DNA from: Bacteroidota bacterium
GTDB taxonomy: Bacteria; Bacteroidota; Rhodothermia; Balneolales; Balneolaceae
DNA length: 64,000 nucleotides
Reading direction: 5' to 3'
NCBI GenBank assembly: GCA_027621355.1
Contig: JAQCBZ010000002.1
Coordinates: 59,938-123,937 of the forward strand
In this document: one piece after another, positions 55,324-63,261 of the stretch
Layout: each line of letters opens with the position of its first letter
Numbering within the stretch: position 1 is the first letter of the stretch
Position numbers and translations under genes: made by a program
The notes under the pieces: generated by a model
The model's database searches: none
What the model saw: only the letters and a program-made list of their open reading frames with translations
Told to the model about the DNA's origin: nothing

Positions 55324-55629
55324 ATGGCAAACGAAACCTTTTCTGCAAAAATTATGACGCCTGTGGGTAAGGCGTTTGAGGGTGACGTACAAAGTGTGTC
55401 ACTCCCTGGAGAGAAAGGACGTTTCCAAGTGCTTTATGGTCACGCCCCGATATTGTCAACGCTCGTTCACGGGGATGTGCATGTGGTGGACGCAGCAGGT
55501 ACGCGCTCCTCGTTTAATGTGCAGGTTGGCTTCGTCGAAATGGTCAATAATTCCCTCACGCTTCTTGCGGAAAGTGTCACGGATGGCGCCTCTGCTTCAA
55601 GTGGAGCTGGCAGCGAAGCCAATTCATGA
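55324..55629 (+). CDS. atpC: ATP synthase F1 subunit epsilon (short form)
   Basis: 101 residues matching the N-terminal beta-sandwich of epsilon (FSAKIMTPVGKAFEGDVQSVSLPGEKGRFQVLYGHAPILSTLVHGDV, then GFVEMVNNSLTLLAESV). The C-terminal two-helix domain that inhibits ATP hydrolysis in E. coli is absent; instead the protein ends in a short Ser/Ala/Gly tail. This shortened form is common in Bacteroidota. The start is the ATG at 55324, 18 bases after atpD. It ends convergently six bases from plsC. Confidence 0.93.
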   Translation: MANETFSAKIMTPVGKAFEGDVQSVSLPGEKGRFQVLYGHAPILSTLVHGDVHVVDAAGTRSSFNVQVGFVEMVNNSLTLLAESVTDGASASSGAGSEANS

Positions 55630-55635
55630 TGTTAG

Positions 55636-56307
55636 TCATTGGCTAGCAGTCCCTGATCTGGCATCGATATCAGCGAGTAGTTGCCGCTTCAACACCTGTT
55701 CAAACTCTTTTGTAGTCAACGTTTCGGGTGCTTCTAGTGCGGGCCCCACATGGATGACGCATTCTGGGCGCTGAGAATCCATGGTATGCATATGAATCGT
55801 CATGGGAACGACATCAAAGAGGATTCCCTCTTGATGAGCTTGACGTATGAGCCACTCCATCCCAGGCTTGAACGGGTGAATCCGGGGCTCAGAGAGGGGA
55901 TGGTTAAGTTCTCCTTCCGGATAGAGGAATAATGAGGCTTGAGGTCTATGAAAGGACTCCAAGGCATAGCGAAGACTACGAATCGAGCCCCTTGGATGAG
56001 ACAAATCGACAGAAAACACCCCAATCCTGGGAAAAAATGGGTGCTTTTGGACTTGTGCAAGGTCCATCATGGCTCGCGCTTGTTGTTTGAAGCGAGTCTG
56101 GTTCAACAATAGGGGGATAAGTGCGTCCCACCATGAGGTATGATTGCCATAATAAAGGGTCACACGATCGCGCGGAGGATGATACGCTTGATGGATAACC
56201 ACTCTGTGGAATCGAAGATGAAACATCCATCGCACCCATGCCCCAAAAACCTTCAAAAAAAGGGTATTTTCCTTGGCAGGAATAAACGTTTTTGTCGCTT
56301 TGGGCAT
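55636..56307 (-). CDS. 1-acyl-sn-glycerol-3-phosphate acyltransferase (PlsC family)
   Basis: PlsC/LPLAT acyltransferase, 223 residues from ATG 56307. HX4D catalytic motif: NHTSWWD (His56, Asp61). The second motif is FLYPEGEL. A membrane-proximal hydrophobic start is weak, which is unusual. Homologues acylate lysophosphatidic acid or other lipids, so the acceptor is uncertain. An ATG at 56421 would extend the frame 38 codons, but overlaps the divergent methyltransferase start and adds non-conserved sequence. It is tail-to-tail with atpC. Confidence 0.85.
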   Translation of the reverse strand: MPKATKTFIPAKENTLFLKVFGAWVRWMFHLRFHRVVIHQAYHPPRDRVTLYYGNHTSWWDALIPLLLNQTRFKQQARAMMDLAQVQKHPFFPRIGVFSVDLSHPRGSIRSLRYALESFHRPQASLFLYPEGELNHPLSEPRIHPFKPGMEWLIRQAHQEGILFDVVPMTIHMHTMDSQRPECVIHVGPALEAPETLTTKEFEQVLKRQLLADIDARSGTASQ

Positions 56308-56351
56308 AATAATAAGGGCGGAACCCGATAGATGAAGTCTCCCAAAAGGTA

Positions 56352-57173
56352 ATGGAAAGAACCAAAAACAACACCTTACCCCTGGATCGGATGCAGGAAC
56401 TTGAGACCTACGCCATGGCATGGTCCTCGCCGGTGTCTGAGGCGATACGCGTCCAGATAGATAAAGCTACGGCATCCTTGGCTTATGTGGACATGGCTTC
56501 AGGCCCGATGATGCGAGGTCTGCTTGGTTTTTTGGTTCGTGCCATGAGGGCGCAACGTGTCCTAGAAATTGGGACGTTTATAGGCACATCGGCGATGGTG
56601 ATGGCCGAAGCGATGGACAGTGTGCGTGATAGGCAAGCCCCCCACGCCCCACAGCTTCTTACGATTGACAAGAACAAACGATACATCGATTTGGTGAAGG
56701 GTGCATTTTCCCAAGAGCCTTACGCCTCGATTATTGAATCGGTGGAGGGAGATGCCCTTGCGATGCTTCGAGCGAGCGATCCAAGAATCGTTACAGACCA
56801 ACCATGGGATCTGATCTTTTTGGATGGGGACAAGGCGCATTATCCAGAGTATATTGAGTATGTCGTGGATTTGTTGCGCGTGGGCGGCATCTTGGTGATT
56901 GATAATGTGCTTTGGTATGGGCATGTGTTAGATGCTGAAACGTTAGCGGCCGATACACGTGCCTCCGATACACGTGGCTCCGATACACCTCCCTCCGACA
57001 CACTTGCCGGGAATGCTGACGCTCAAAAGCCCAACGCGACCCGTGACGAAAAGCACAAACAAAAAGCAGTGGCCATTGATCACATGAATCAACGACTCGC
57101 TCAAGACCCACGCCTTACCACCCAGATCCTCCCCTTTGGCGATGGACTCACCCTAGCAACCCGAATCCAATGA
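56352..57173 (+). CDS. class I SAM-dependent O-methyltransferase (caffeoyl-CoA type family)
   Basis: 273 residues with the O-methyltransferase family-3 layout: an N-terminal helix, motif I VLEIGTFIGTSAMVMAEAM (Glu72), LLTIDKNKRYIDLVKGAF, GDALAML, and DLIFLDGDKAHYPEYIEYVVDLLRVGGILVIDNVLWYGHV, which holds the Asp pair for metal. A region of four 15-bp repeats (56949-57008) is inserted just after this, before the C-terminal AVAIDHMNQRLAQDPRLTTQILPFGDGL. Acceptor unknown. It overlaps the DUF971 gene by four bases. Confidence 0.88.
   Translation: MERTKNNTLPLDRMQELETYAMAWSSPVSEAIRVQIDKATASLAYVDMASGPMMRGLLGFLVRAMRAQRVLEIGTFIGTSAMVMAEAMDSVRDRQAPHAPQLLTIDKNKRYIDLVKGAFSQEPYASIIESVEGDALAMLRASDPRIVTDQPWDLIFLDGDKAHYPEYIEYVVDLLRVGGILVIDNVLWYGHVLDAETLAADTRASDTRGSDTPPSDTLAGNADAQKPNATRDEKHKQKAVAIDHMNQRLAQDPRLTTQILPFGDGLTLATRIQ
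56949..57008 (+). repeat. four 15-bp tandem repeats in the O-methyltransferase gene
   Basis: Units at 56949, 56964, 56979 and 56994 encode ADTRA, SDTRG, SDTPP and SDTLA. The core (T)CCGATACAC is shared. They lie in a surface loop after the metal site, in an insert that is absent from shorter family members. Confidence 0.85.
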
Positions 57174-57508
57174 GCATGCAACCCACCAAGCTGGACGTCT
57201 TTCAATCCAAGCAAGAGCTTCACATCAAGTGGCCAGATGGCAAAACCCATGAGCTGCCATTTTTTGGCCTTCGTAAAAACTGTCCATGTGTGGTCTGTCG
57301 TGGTGGACATGAGAAGATGGGGCAATTCGAGCTGGAACTTTTCTTTGTGCAACCCACAGGGCTCATGGCAGAGCTTCGGATGAAAAGCCTAAAAGCAGTA
57401 GGACGACATGCGATCCGGATCACCTGGAGTGATGGCCACAATGACGGCATGTACCGTCATGAGGATTTATACGAGTGGGGCGAGTATGTTGCAGCCAAGC
57501 AGGGGTGA
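57170..57508 (+). CDS. DUF971 family protein
   Basis: 112 residues with the family pattern: LHIKWPDGKTHELPFFGLRKNCPCVVCRGGHE and a C-terminal HAIRITWSDGHNDGMYRHEDLYEW. Three Cys (38, 40, 43) in CPCVVC suggest a metal or Fe-S site. DUF971 is fused to or encoded beside iron-sulphur assembly or hydroxylase genes elsewhere; here it follows an O-methyltransferase. The function is not established. The start is ATG 57170 overlapping the previous stop (ATGA); ATG 57176 is an alternative. A 10-bp tandem repeat covers its stop. Confidence 0.85.
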   Translation: MSMQPTKLDVFQSKQELHIKWPDGKTHELPFFGLRKNCPCVVCRGGHEKMGQFELELFFVQPTGLMAELRMKSLKAVGRHAIRITWSDGHNDGMYRHEDLYEWGEYVAAKQG

Positions 57509-57528
57509 GCAGGAGTGAGCAGGTTGAC
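57499..57528 (+). repeat. 10-bp tandem repeats over the DUF971 stop codon
   Basis: GCAGGGGTGA (57499-57508) is followed by GCAGGAGTGA (57509-57518), 9 of 10 identical, and a partial third unit beginning GCAGG-TTGA. The gene's stop TGA is the end of unit 1. The period of 10 is not a multiple of three, in contrast with those inside reading frames. Confidence 0.75.
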
Positions 57529-57541
57529 AAACCGCCCTTAT

Positions 57542-58570
57542 TCACCCAATCGTCTTTGAAATACGATTAGTTAGCGAAAGACCGAGAGGGGTTGTCGCCT
57601 CAAATCCCTCAATAAAAATGGTGTCGGTGTTGCGCTGATCTGCTTCCCGAAACCATTCATAGAGGTGCTTGGCTAGCATATCCAGCGATCCGGCATGTTG
57701 ATGCAGCATGGATGGGTGTTTTTGAGTGAGAGTCTGGATTTGGCTACGGCGATCCTCTGTATGAGTGACCACAAAGAGGCGGGGTTGTACTGGGGCGATA
57801 GAAGCTGCTTCAATCTGATTCAGGTCAAGCCACATCACCCTAGCCATAGGTGTGTAATGGCGATATTTGGTGCCCGGACTGAGCGGTGTTTGGTCGGCCT
57901 CGGCTGGTTGGGCTGGTACGTGGTGCGATGGGGTAGGGTTGACCATGATATTCGCTTCATGCCCAATCTCGTCTGCGCCAATCACACCGGGGCGTAAGAT
58001 GCGCCATGGGCTATCCACTGCCCACACCACGGTTGATTCAAGCCCAATCGCGGCCTGATCTCCATCCACCACAGCCACAGCATTGCCAAAATCATCCAAT
58101 ACATGTGACGCCTTTGTTGCGCTGGGTGAGCCCGAAAGGTTGGCACTTGGTGCTGCAAGCGGTCCGATATGCTCCAAAATCTCCAAAGCCATAGGATGAT
58201 TTGGGATTCGAATGGCTACCGTATCCAATCCTGCGGTTACAATGGAGGGTACTTGCTCTGAGGCTCGCAAAATTAAGGTCAAAGGGCCTGGCCAAAAGGC
58301 ATCTGCACACGCTTGATGCGCTTCGCTCCAACCCTCAACGAAAGGGAGGAGCTGGTCGACGGAGGCTCCATGTAGGATCATGGGATTGTCTTTGGGGCGC
58401 CCTTTGAGCGTGTAAATCGAGGCTAACGCGTCTGGATGCTGTACCGACGCAGCAAGCCCGTAGACGGTTTCGGTGGGAATAGCAATGACCTCCCCGTCTC
58501 CTAGTCGCCGTATTGCCTCTTGCACACTGATCCCCCGATTCATGCCATACACACTGATCCCCAGATTCAT
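57542..58570 (-). CDS. threonylcarbamoyl-AMP synthase (Sua5 type)
   Basis: Makes the threonylcarbamoyl-adenylate used for t6A37 in tRNA. YrdC-like domain (about 20-210: IPTETVYGLAASVQHPDALASIYTLKGRPKDNPMILH, LTLILRAS, VAIRIPNHPMALEILEHIGPLAAPSANLSG) and a linker ending SPGTKYRHYTP, then the small Sua5 domain, so the long Sua5 form (342 residues) rather than TsaC. The start is doubled: two ATGs 27 bases apart lie in a tandem duplication (58523-58574), the first overlapping the mfd stop (ATGA). I give the first; 58543 may be ancestral. Confidence 0.92.
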   Translation of the reverse strand: MNLGISVYGMNRGISVQEAIRRLGDGEVIAIPTETVYGLAASVQHPDALASIYTLKGRPKDNPMILHGASVDQLLPFVEGWSEAHQACADAFWPGPLTLILRASEQVPSIVTAGLDTVAIRIPNHPMALEILEHIGPLAAPSANLSGSPSATKASHVLDDFGNAVAVVDGDQAAIGLESTVVWAVDSPWRILRPGVIGADEIGHEANIMVNPTPSHHVPAQPAEADQTPLSPGTKYRHYTPMARVMWLDLNQIEAASIAPVQPRLFVVTHTEDRRSQIQTLTQKHPSMLHQHAGSLDMLAKHLYEWFREADQRNTDTIFIEGFEATTPLGLSLTNRISKTIG

Positions 58571-58574
58571 GCCA
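58523..58574 (-). repeat. 27-bp tandem duplication covering the mfd stop and sua5 start
   Basis: Bases 58523-58547 and 58550-58574 are 24 of 25 identical, offset by 27. Each copy contains the sequence GGCATGAATC on the minus strand, so each holds an ATG in the sua5 frame. The protein begins with a nearly repeated NLGISVYGM / NRGISVQE. Confidence 0.92.
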
Positions 58575-61500
58575 AGACCTCCTCAAGCTCGGCATCAAAC
58601 ATCGCGCCCACGTTCACATTCATTTGACTGACGGTACCCAGCAAATAATCACACGCCTCTTCCACAGAACCAATCCCCTGGATAATCAACCGAATCTCAT
58701 CCTTTTTTTGCGCCATAGTGTAGGGCTGTGACCCCTCAGCTTGTTTGCACTGCTCCATCAGTGCTGCAAAGCGCCCCTGTTCGTAGAACGCATCTGCGGT
58801 TCGAGCAGTAGGTTTAGGGCACAATAGCCACATCTTGTCCGAACGAATGGTGCATTTGGTCAGGAGCCACTGACGACAAATCCATTTAAGCACAGCGGCA
58901 TACACCACATGGCGAGCTTCACTTGGTAGGACTCCAAAGCGGTCCTTGACCGAGCCTACCCATTGAGCCATCTCAGCAAGGTTCGACGATGAAGCCAGAC
59001 TTCGGTACAAATTAATCCGCTCCACACTATCTTGGATATACTCTTGATCCAGTAGGGCAGATGGGTCAAATTCAATGGTGGGGTCAAGTGTGTCTAGTAA
59101 GCGTTGGACAGAGGGGAGGGCCTTGAGAACCGGGCTACCAGCTCCCCAAGGATTTTGCGTGGTCTCGGTTGTAGAGTCATTTGACCCAGCAGGTTCTTGA
59201 TCCAATGCTACACCTACCTCAGCACCACCCACATCAGCATTACCCTGTTTCACCCCAAATAGCTCAGAAAATTCATTCTCCTTGAGCTCTTCAACCGTTT
59301 CGTTGAGGATTTTGGTGTAGAGTTCAAAGCCAATGTCCTGGATAAAGCCACTTTGCTCAGCGCCCAACAAATCTCCCGCGCCCCGAATGTCCAAATCGCG
59401 CATCGCAATATGAAATCCAGAGCCAAGATCCGAAAACTCTTCTAGCGCCATCAAACGCCTACGTGCCTCGCTAGGCAAATCGTTTAGTGGTGGCGTGAGA
59501 AGCAAACAAAACGCTTTGCGATCAGATCGCCCCACACGTCCGCGCAACTGATGCAATTCACTCAGGCCAAACGTATGGGCTTGATGAATGATCATCGTAT
59601 TGGCGTTGGAGATATCGATCCCATTCTCCACGATATTCGTCGAAACTAGCACATCACATTTGTGCTGCGTAAAGGATCGGATTACCGATTCCAGCTCCGA
59701 TCCGCCCATTTGCCCATGCGCCATCTTCACACGCACGTTTGGGCAAAGTCCACGAATCATGTCTGCAAACTCTTCGAGATGCTTCACACGGTTATGAATC
59801 ACAAAAACCTGCCCTCCGCGATCCACCTCCTGCATAATCGCCTCCTGAATGAGCGCCTCGCTAAAGGCATGAATCTCCGTTTCGACAGGTTGACGGTTTG
59901 CCGGTGGCGTTTGTATCACGCTAAGATCGCGCGCACCCATCAATGAAAAATGGAGCGTGCGTGGGATTGGAGTGGCTGTGAGCGTGAGTACATCTACCGT
60001 GGCGCGAAATGCCTTTAATTTATCCTTGGCCGCTACCCCAAAGCGTTGCTCTTCATCCACAATCAAGAGACCAAGATCCTTGAATTGCACATCCTTGGAT
60101 AGAATCCTGTGGGTTCCAATCAAGATATCTAAGCGGCCATCGGCGAGTTGAGCCAGCCGTTCTTTTTGCTCGGTAGGGGGTACAAACCTTGAAATCACCC
60201 CAATTTTGACCGGAAAATCGGCCATCCGTCTTTCAAAAGTCCGATAATGCTGTTCCGCTAGAATCGTCGTGGGGACCAAAACGGCCACCTGCTTCTGATC
60301 CATCACCGCCTTGAACGCCGCCCGAATCGCCACCTCGGTCTTTCCAAAGCCCACATCACCACAGACCAACCGATCCATGGGTTTGTCCGATTCCATATCG
60401 TGTTTGACGGCCTCGAGTGTATCCAATTGATCTGGCGTCTCTTCGTATTCAAATCGCGCCTCCATTTCACGCTGCCACGTATTATCCGGGCTAAATTGAT
60501 ACGCATTCATCGCTTTGCGTTTGGCGTAGAGCTGGATGAGTTCCCGAGCGATATCGCGCACCCGATTGCGGGTTTTTTCCTTTTTGCGTGCCCATTCTCC
60601 CGAACCTAGACGGGTCATTTGAGGCTCCACACCCTCTTTTCCTGAGTATTTCTGAAGTTTGTGCAGACTGGTCACATTCACATACAACAGTGAATCACCT
60701 TGGTAGCGAACAACCGCCGATTCTTGCACCGTATCTCTCACTTGGATCTTCTGAAAGCCCTCAAATCGGCCAATCCCATGGTCGACATGGACCACAAAAT
60801 CTCCCACGTGCAGGTCACGCAACTCCTTCAACGAAATCCCACCACGAGTACGTTTTTTGCGCAATTTGGCGCGGTGATAACGCCCAAAAAGCTGATGGTC
60901 GGTCAATGTGATCCAGGTTCCCTGATCTGTGGATAGGATAAACCCTTCGTGCAGGGAGGCCACCTGAAATTTTAACTCGACTCCTTCTTCATCTAAGAGC
61001 TCCTCGAAAAGCTCTTCAAGGCGCCGTTTCTGCGAGCTATGGTCACAAAGAATAGTAATCTGGGCTTGGTTTTGAGCGACTTGTGCCCGAATCCAGTCCT
61101 TAACCTGATCCATCCGTCCCTGAAACTCGGGTAGGCGCTCGGTGCCTAGGTCCCATGTTTGCACAGTGCGATCGTTACGAGCCAGCATAGCCTCAAATGT
61201 CTTGCTAAAAGCCCCTTGAAACACCAAAGGATGCGCCAATAGAGCATCTTGCCATGGGTCTGGCTTCATGATCCATTGATCAGGGATAGGAATATCTTCT
61301 TCATGCCCTTTTTCGACAAGCGTGGCGTGTGCTTCTGTGGCTTTTTCCCAAGCGGAGGCGACCGCGTCATTCAACACATCGGGTTGATCTACGGCCAACC
61401 ATGTGCCCTCTGGCAGCCAATCCAGTAACGATCCTTTGGCTACCTCGCCTGAAGCTTCAGAGCTGTTGGGTCGAAGTTTCACTTCATCAATAAAGGCCAC

Positions 61501-62199
61501 CGAGCGTTGGGAATCAGGGTCAAATTCACGAAGGCTTTCGATTTCATCTCCAAAGAATTCCAGTCGAATCGGATAGCTTCCAGAGATCGACCAAATATCT
61601 AGGATCCCTCCACGTCGAGAGTAATCTCCTGTGGCATCCACAAAGGGGGTTTTTTGATAGCCCAGATCTTGGAGTTGCTTCTCTAGAGCCTCGGGGTCGA
61701 GGGTCTCACCACGGCGTAATAGCAAACTACCAGAAGAAAACGATGCAGGAAGGACCACCTGTTCAGTAAAGCCTGCAACACTTGTGCATAACAGCAAGGG
61801 TTCTTTACTGTCCCACTCTTGGAGCCGTTCAAGCACTTCCGTTCGCTGTGCCATGGGCCGTGTGTCTTTGATCGCGTCTAGATCGTAAGGATCAAACCCT
61901 GAAGCGGGAAAATGGAGTACCCAGTCAAGTCCTGACTCCACCAAATCTGACGCGTCTAGAGCAGCCTGCTCTTCGGTTTCTCGAATGAGTATCAGCGGCG
62001 CTTGGGTTAGCTCACGTTGCAACAAAGCCCCTGCCAGTACAGCGGATGAACCATAGGCGTTGGTCAGTTTGAGAGTAGGAAGATGTGTTGAAGGCTTGCT
62101 GCCCGTCCCAGGCCCGACAGCATCCGCCACTGCATCACGCAAGGCAGCATCCCCGCCAAGTACCTTCGCCAGATGAGATAGAATCGCTAAATCAGCCAT
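58567..62199 (-). CDS. mfd: transcription-repair coupling factor Mfd
   Basis: 1210 residues. UvrB-homology modules (first 350: DTRPMAQRTEVLERL, YSRRGGILDIWSISGSYPIRLEFFGDEIESLREFD), RNA-polymerase-interaction domain (about 490-560: HVGDFVVHVDHGIGRFEG and SLLYVNVTSLHKLQKYSG), and the RecG-like translocase with GDVGFGKTEVAIRAAFKA, IVDEEQRFGV, LTLTATPIPRTLHFSL and VIHNRVKH. The C-terminal TRCF domain follows a variable stretch with 15-bp repeats at 59200-59244. Mfd removes stalled RNA polymerase and recruits UvrA. The start is the ATG at 62199. Confidence 0.97.
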   Translation of the reverse strand: MADLAILSHLAKVLGGDAALRDAVADAVGPGTGSKPSTHLPTLKLTNAYGSSAVLAGALLQRELTQAPLILIRETEEQAALDASDLVESGLDWVLHFPASGFDPYDLDAIKDTRPMAQRTEVLERLQEWDSKEPLLLCTSVAGFTEQVVLPASFSSGSLLLRRGETLDPEALEKQLQDLGYQKTPFVDATGDYSRRGGILDIWSISGSYPIRLEFFGDEIESLREFDPDSQRSVAFIDEVKLRPNSSEASGEVAKGSLLDWLPEGTWLAVDQPDVLNDAVASAWEKATEAHATLVEKGHEEDIPIPDQWIMKPDPWQDALLAHPLVFQGAFSKTFEAMLARNDRTVQTWDLGTERLPEFQGRMDQVKDWIRAQVAQNQAQITILCDHSSQKRRLEELFEELLDEEGVELKFQVASLHEGFILSTDQGTWITLTDHQLFGRYHRAKLRKKRTRGGISLKELRDLHVGDFVVHVDHGIGRFEGFQKIQVRDTVQESAVVRYQGDSLLYVNVTSLHKLQKYSGKEGVEPQMTRLGSGEWARKKEKTRNRVRDIARELIQLYAKRKAMNAYQFSPDNTWQREMEARFEYEETPDQLDTLEAVKHDMESDKPMDRLVCGDVGFGKTEVAIRAAFKAVMDQKQVAVLVPTTILAEQHYRTFERRMADFPVKIGVISRFVPPTEQKERLAQLADGRLDILIGTHRILSKDVQFKDLGLLIVDEEQRFGVAAKDKLKAFRATVDVLTLTATPIPRTLHFSLMGARDLSVIQTPPANRQPVETEIHAFSEALIQEAIMQEVDRGGQVFVIHNRVKHLEEFADMIRGLCPNVRVKMAHGQMGGSELESVIRSFTQHKCDVLVSTNIVENGIDISNANTMIIHQAHTFGLSELHQLRGRVGRSDRKAFCLLLTPPLNDLPSEARRRLMALEEFSDLGSGFHIAMRDLDIRGAGDLLGAEQSGFIQDIGFELYTKILNETVEELKENEFSELFGVKQGNADVGGAEVGVALDQEPAGSNDSTTETTQNPWGAGSPVLKALPSVQRLLDTLDPTIEFDPSALLDQEYIQDSVERINLYRSLASSSNLAEMAQWVGSVKDRFGVLPSEARHVVYAAVLKWICRQWLLTKCTIRSDKMWLLCPKPTARTADAFYEQGRFAALMEQCKQAEGSQPYTMAQKKDEIRLIIQGIGSVEEACDYLLGTVSQMNVNVGAMFDAELEEVLA
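59200..59244 (-). repeat. three 15-bp tandem repeats inside mfd
   Basis: In gene order 59230-59244, 59215-59229 and 59200-59214 encode GNADV, GGAEV and GVALD. The pattern is GxAxV; the first two units share GGT-x-GCTGA. They lie in a non-conserved linker between translocase and C-terminal domain. Confidence 0.7.
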
Positions 62200-62211
62200 T
62201 AACCAATCCCA

Positions 62212-63261
62212 TTATGGCATCAATAGTGGTGAGCGCAACCAAAAACGGTCCGCGATCCAGCCAAAAAGCAACAAAATCAGCCCTGGAATCAAGACCCAAG
62301 GATACCGCTCCTGAATGTCTGTGTAAATAATCTCTTCCACTTCGGTTTTTTCCATCTCATCGATCTGGTCGTAAATCTTGGCCAGTTCTTCAGTGTCTAC
62401 TGCGCGAAAATATTGACCGCCTGTTTTGGTCGCAATCTCCGTGAGCATCTCCTCATCCAAATCGACACTTACGTTTTGATACCGACGCCCAAACAGCGGA
62501 TCATCCACCGGATAGGGGGCTGTGCCACGAGAGCCCACCCCAATCGTGTAGAGTTTGATTTGGTAGGTTTGGGCAAGTTCAGCCGCGGTCACTGGATCGA
62601 TTTCCCCAGCATTATTCATCCCATCGGTCAGCAGAATAATCACACGACTCTTTGCATCACTATCCTTGAGGCGGTTCACTGCGGTGGCCAAGCCCATACC
62701 AATGGCGGTTCCATCTTGAATTTGCCCCATTTTTAGCTCGTTAATCACATTCTTCAGCAAGGTATAATCCAGAGTGGGTGGGCAAGCAGTGTAACTTTGG
62801 CGCGCAAACACCACCATACCAATACGATCACTCAGCCGGCCTTCCACAAAATCGAGAGCCACTTGGCGTGCAGCTTCCAACCGATTCGGCTTTAAGTCTT
62901 CAGCACGCATGGAGGAGGAAATATCCATGGAGATCACGATATCAATCCCCTCGGTCTTTTGCTCTACGGTGACATTTTCTTGCTGAGGGCGCGCAAGGGC
63001 AGCAATCAAGCAAACCGTAGCGAGGGAATACGCCACGGTTGGCAAAAGGTGCAGGCGCTGTCTCCAGGAGCGTGGCATCTCGTCAAAGGCGTTGAGGGAC
63101 GTGTAGGTCAGAGACCCCTGCCTTCCTTGTCGACTCCATAGCCAACGCACACCCCAAACCACTGGCAGAGCTGCCAAGAGCCAAAACGCTTCGGCAAAAT
63201 CCCACTGAAGTTGCCCAAACTGAAACTGTCCAAAAGGGGTGTTAGCAATCCACTCAATCAT
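62212..63261 (-). CDS. batA: BatA-like VWA-domain membrane protein
   Basis: Aerotolerance-operon family (349 residues). Membrane helices at about 26-41, 70-90 and 323-341; a von Willebrand A domain between. The metal-ion site is intact: DISSS (Asp113, Ser115, Ser117), the Thr of QIQDGTAIGMG, and LLTDGMNN. The VWA faces the periplasm or cytoplasm in Bat proteins and binds partners. It overlaps the upstream gene by eight bases and is followed by mfd after 12 bases. BatB could also fit by domain; the order (DUF4381-like, then this) supports BatA. The start is the ATG at 63261. Confidence 0.85.
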   Translation of the reverse strand: MIEWIANTPFGQFQFGQLQWDFAEAFWLLAALPVVWGVRWLWSRQGRQGSLTYTSLNAFDEMPRSWRQRLHLLPTVAYSLATVCLIAALARPQQENVTVEQKTEGIDIVISMDISSSMRAEDLKPNRLEAARQVALDFVEGRLSDRIGMVVFARQSYTACPPTLDYTLLKNVINELKMGQIQDGTAIGMGLATAVNRLKDSDAKSRVIILLTDGMNNAGEIDPVTAAELAQTYQIKLYTIGVGSRGTAPYPVDDPLFGRRYQNVSVDLDEEMLTEIATKTGGQYFRAVDTEELAKIYDQIDEMEKTEVEEIIYTDIQERYPWVLIPGLILLLFGWIADRFWLRSPLLMP

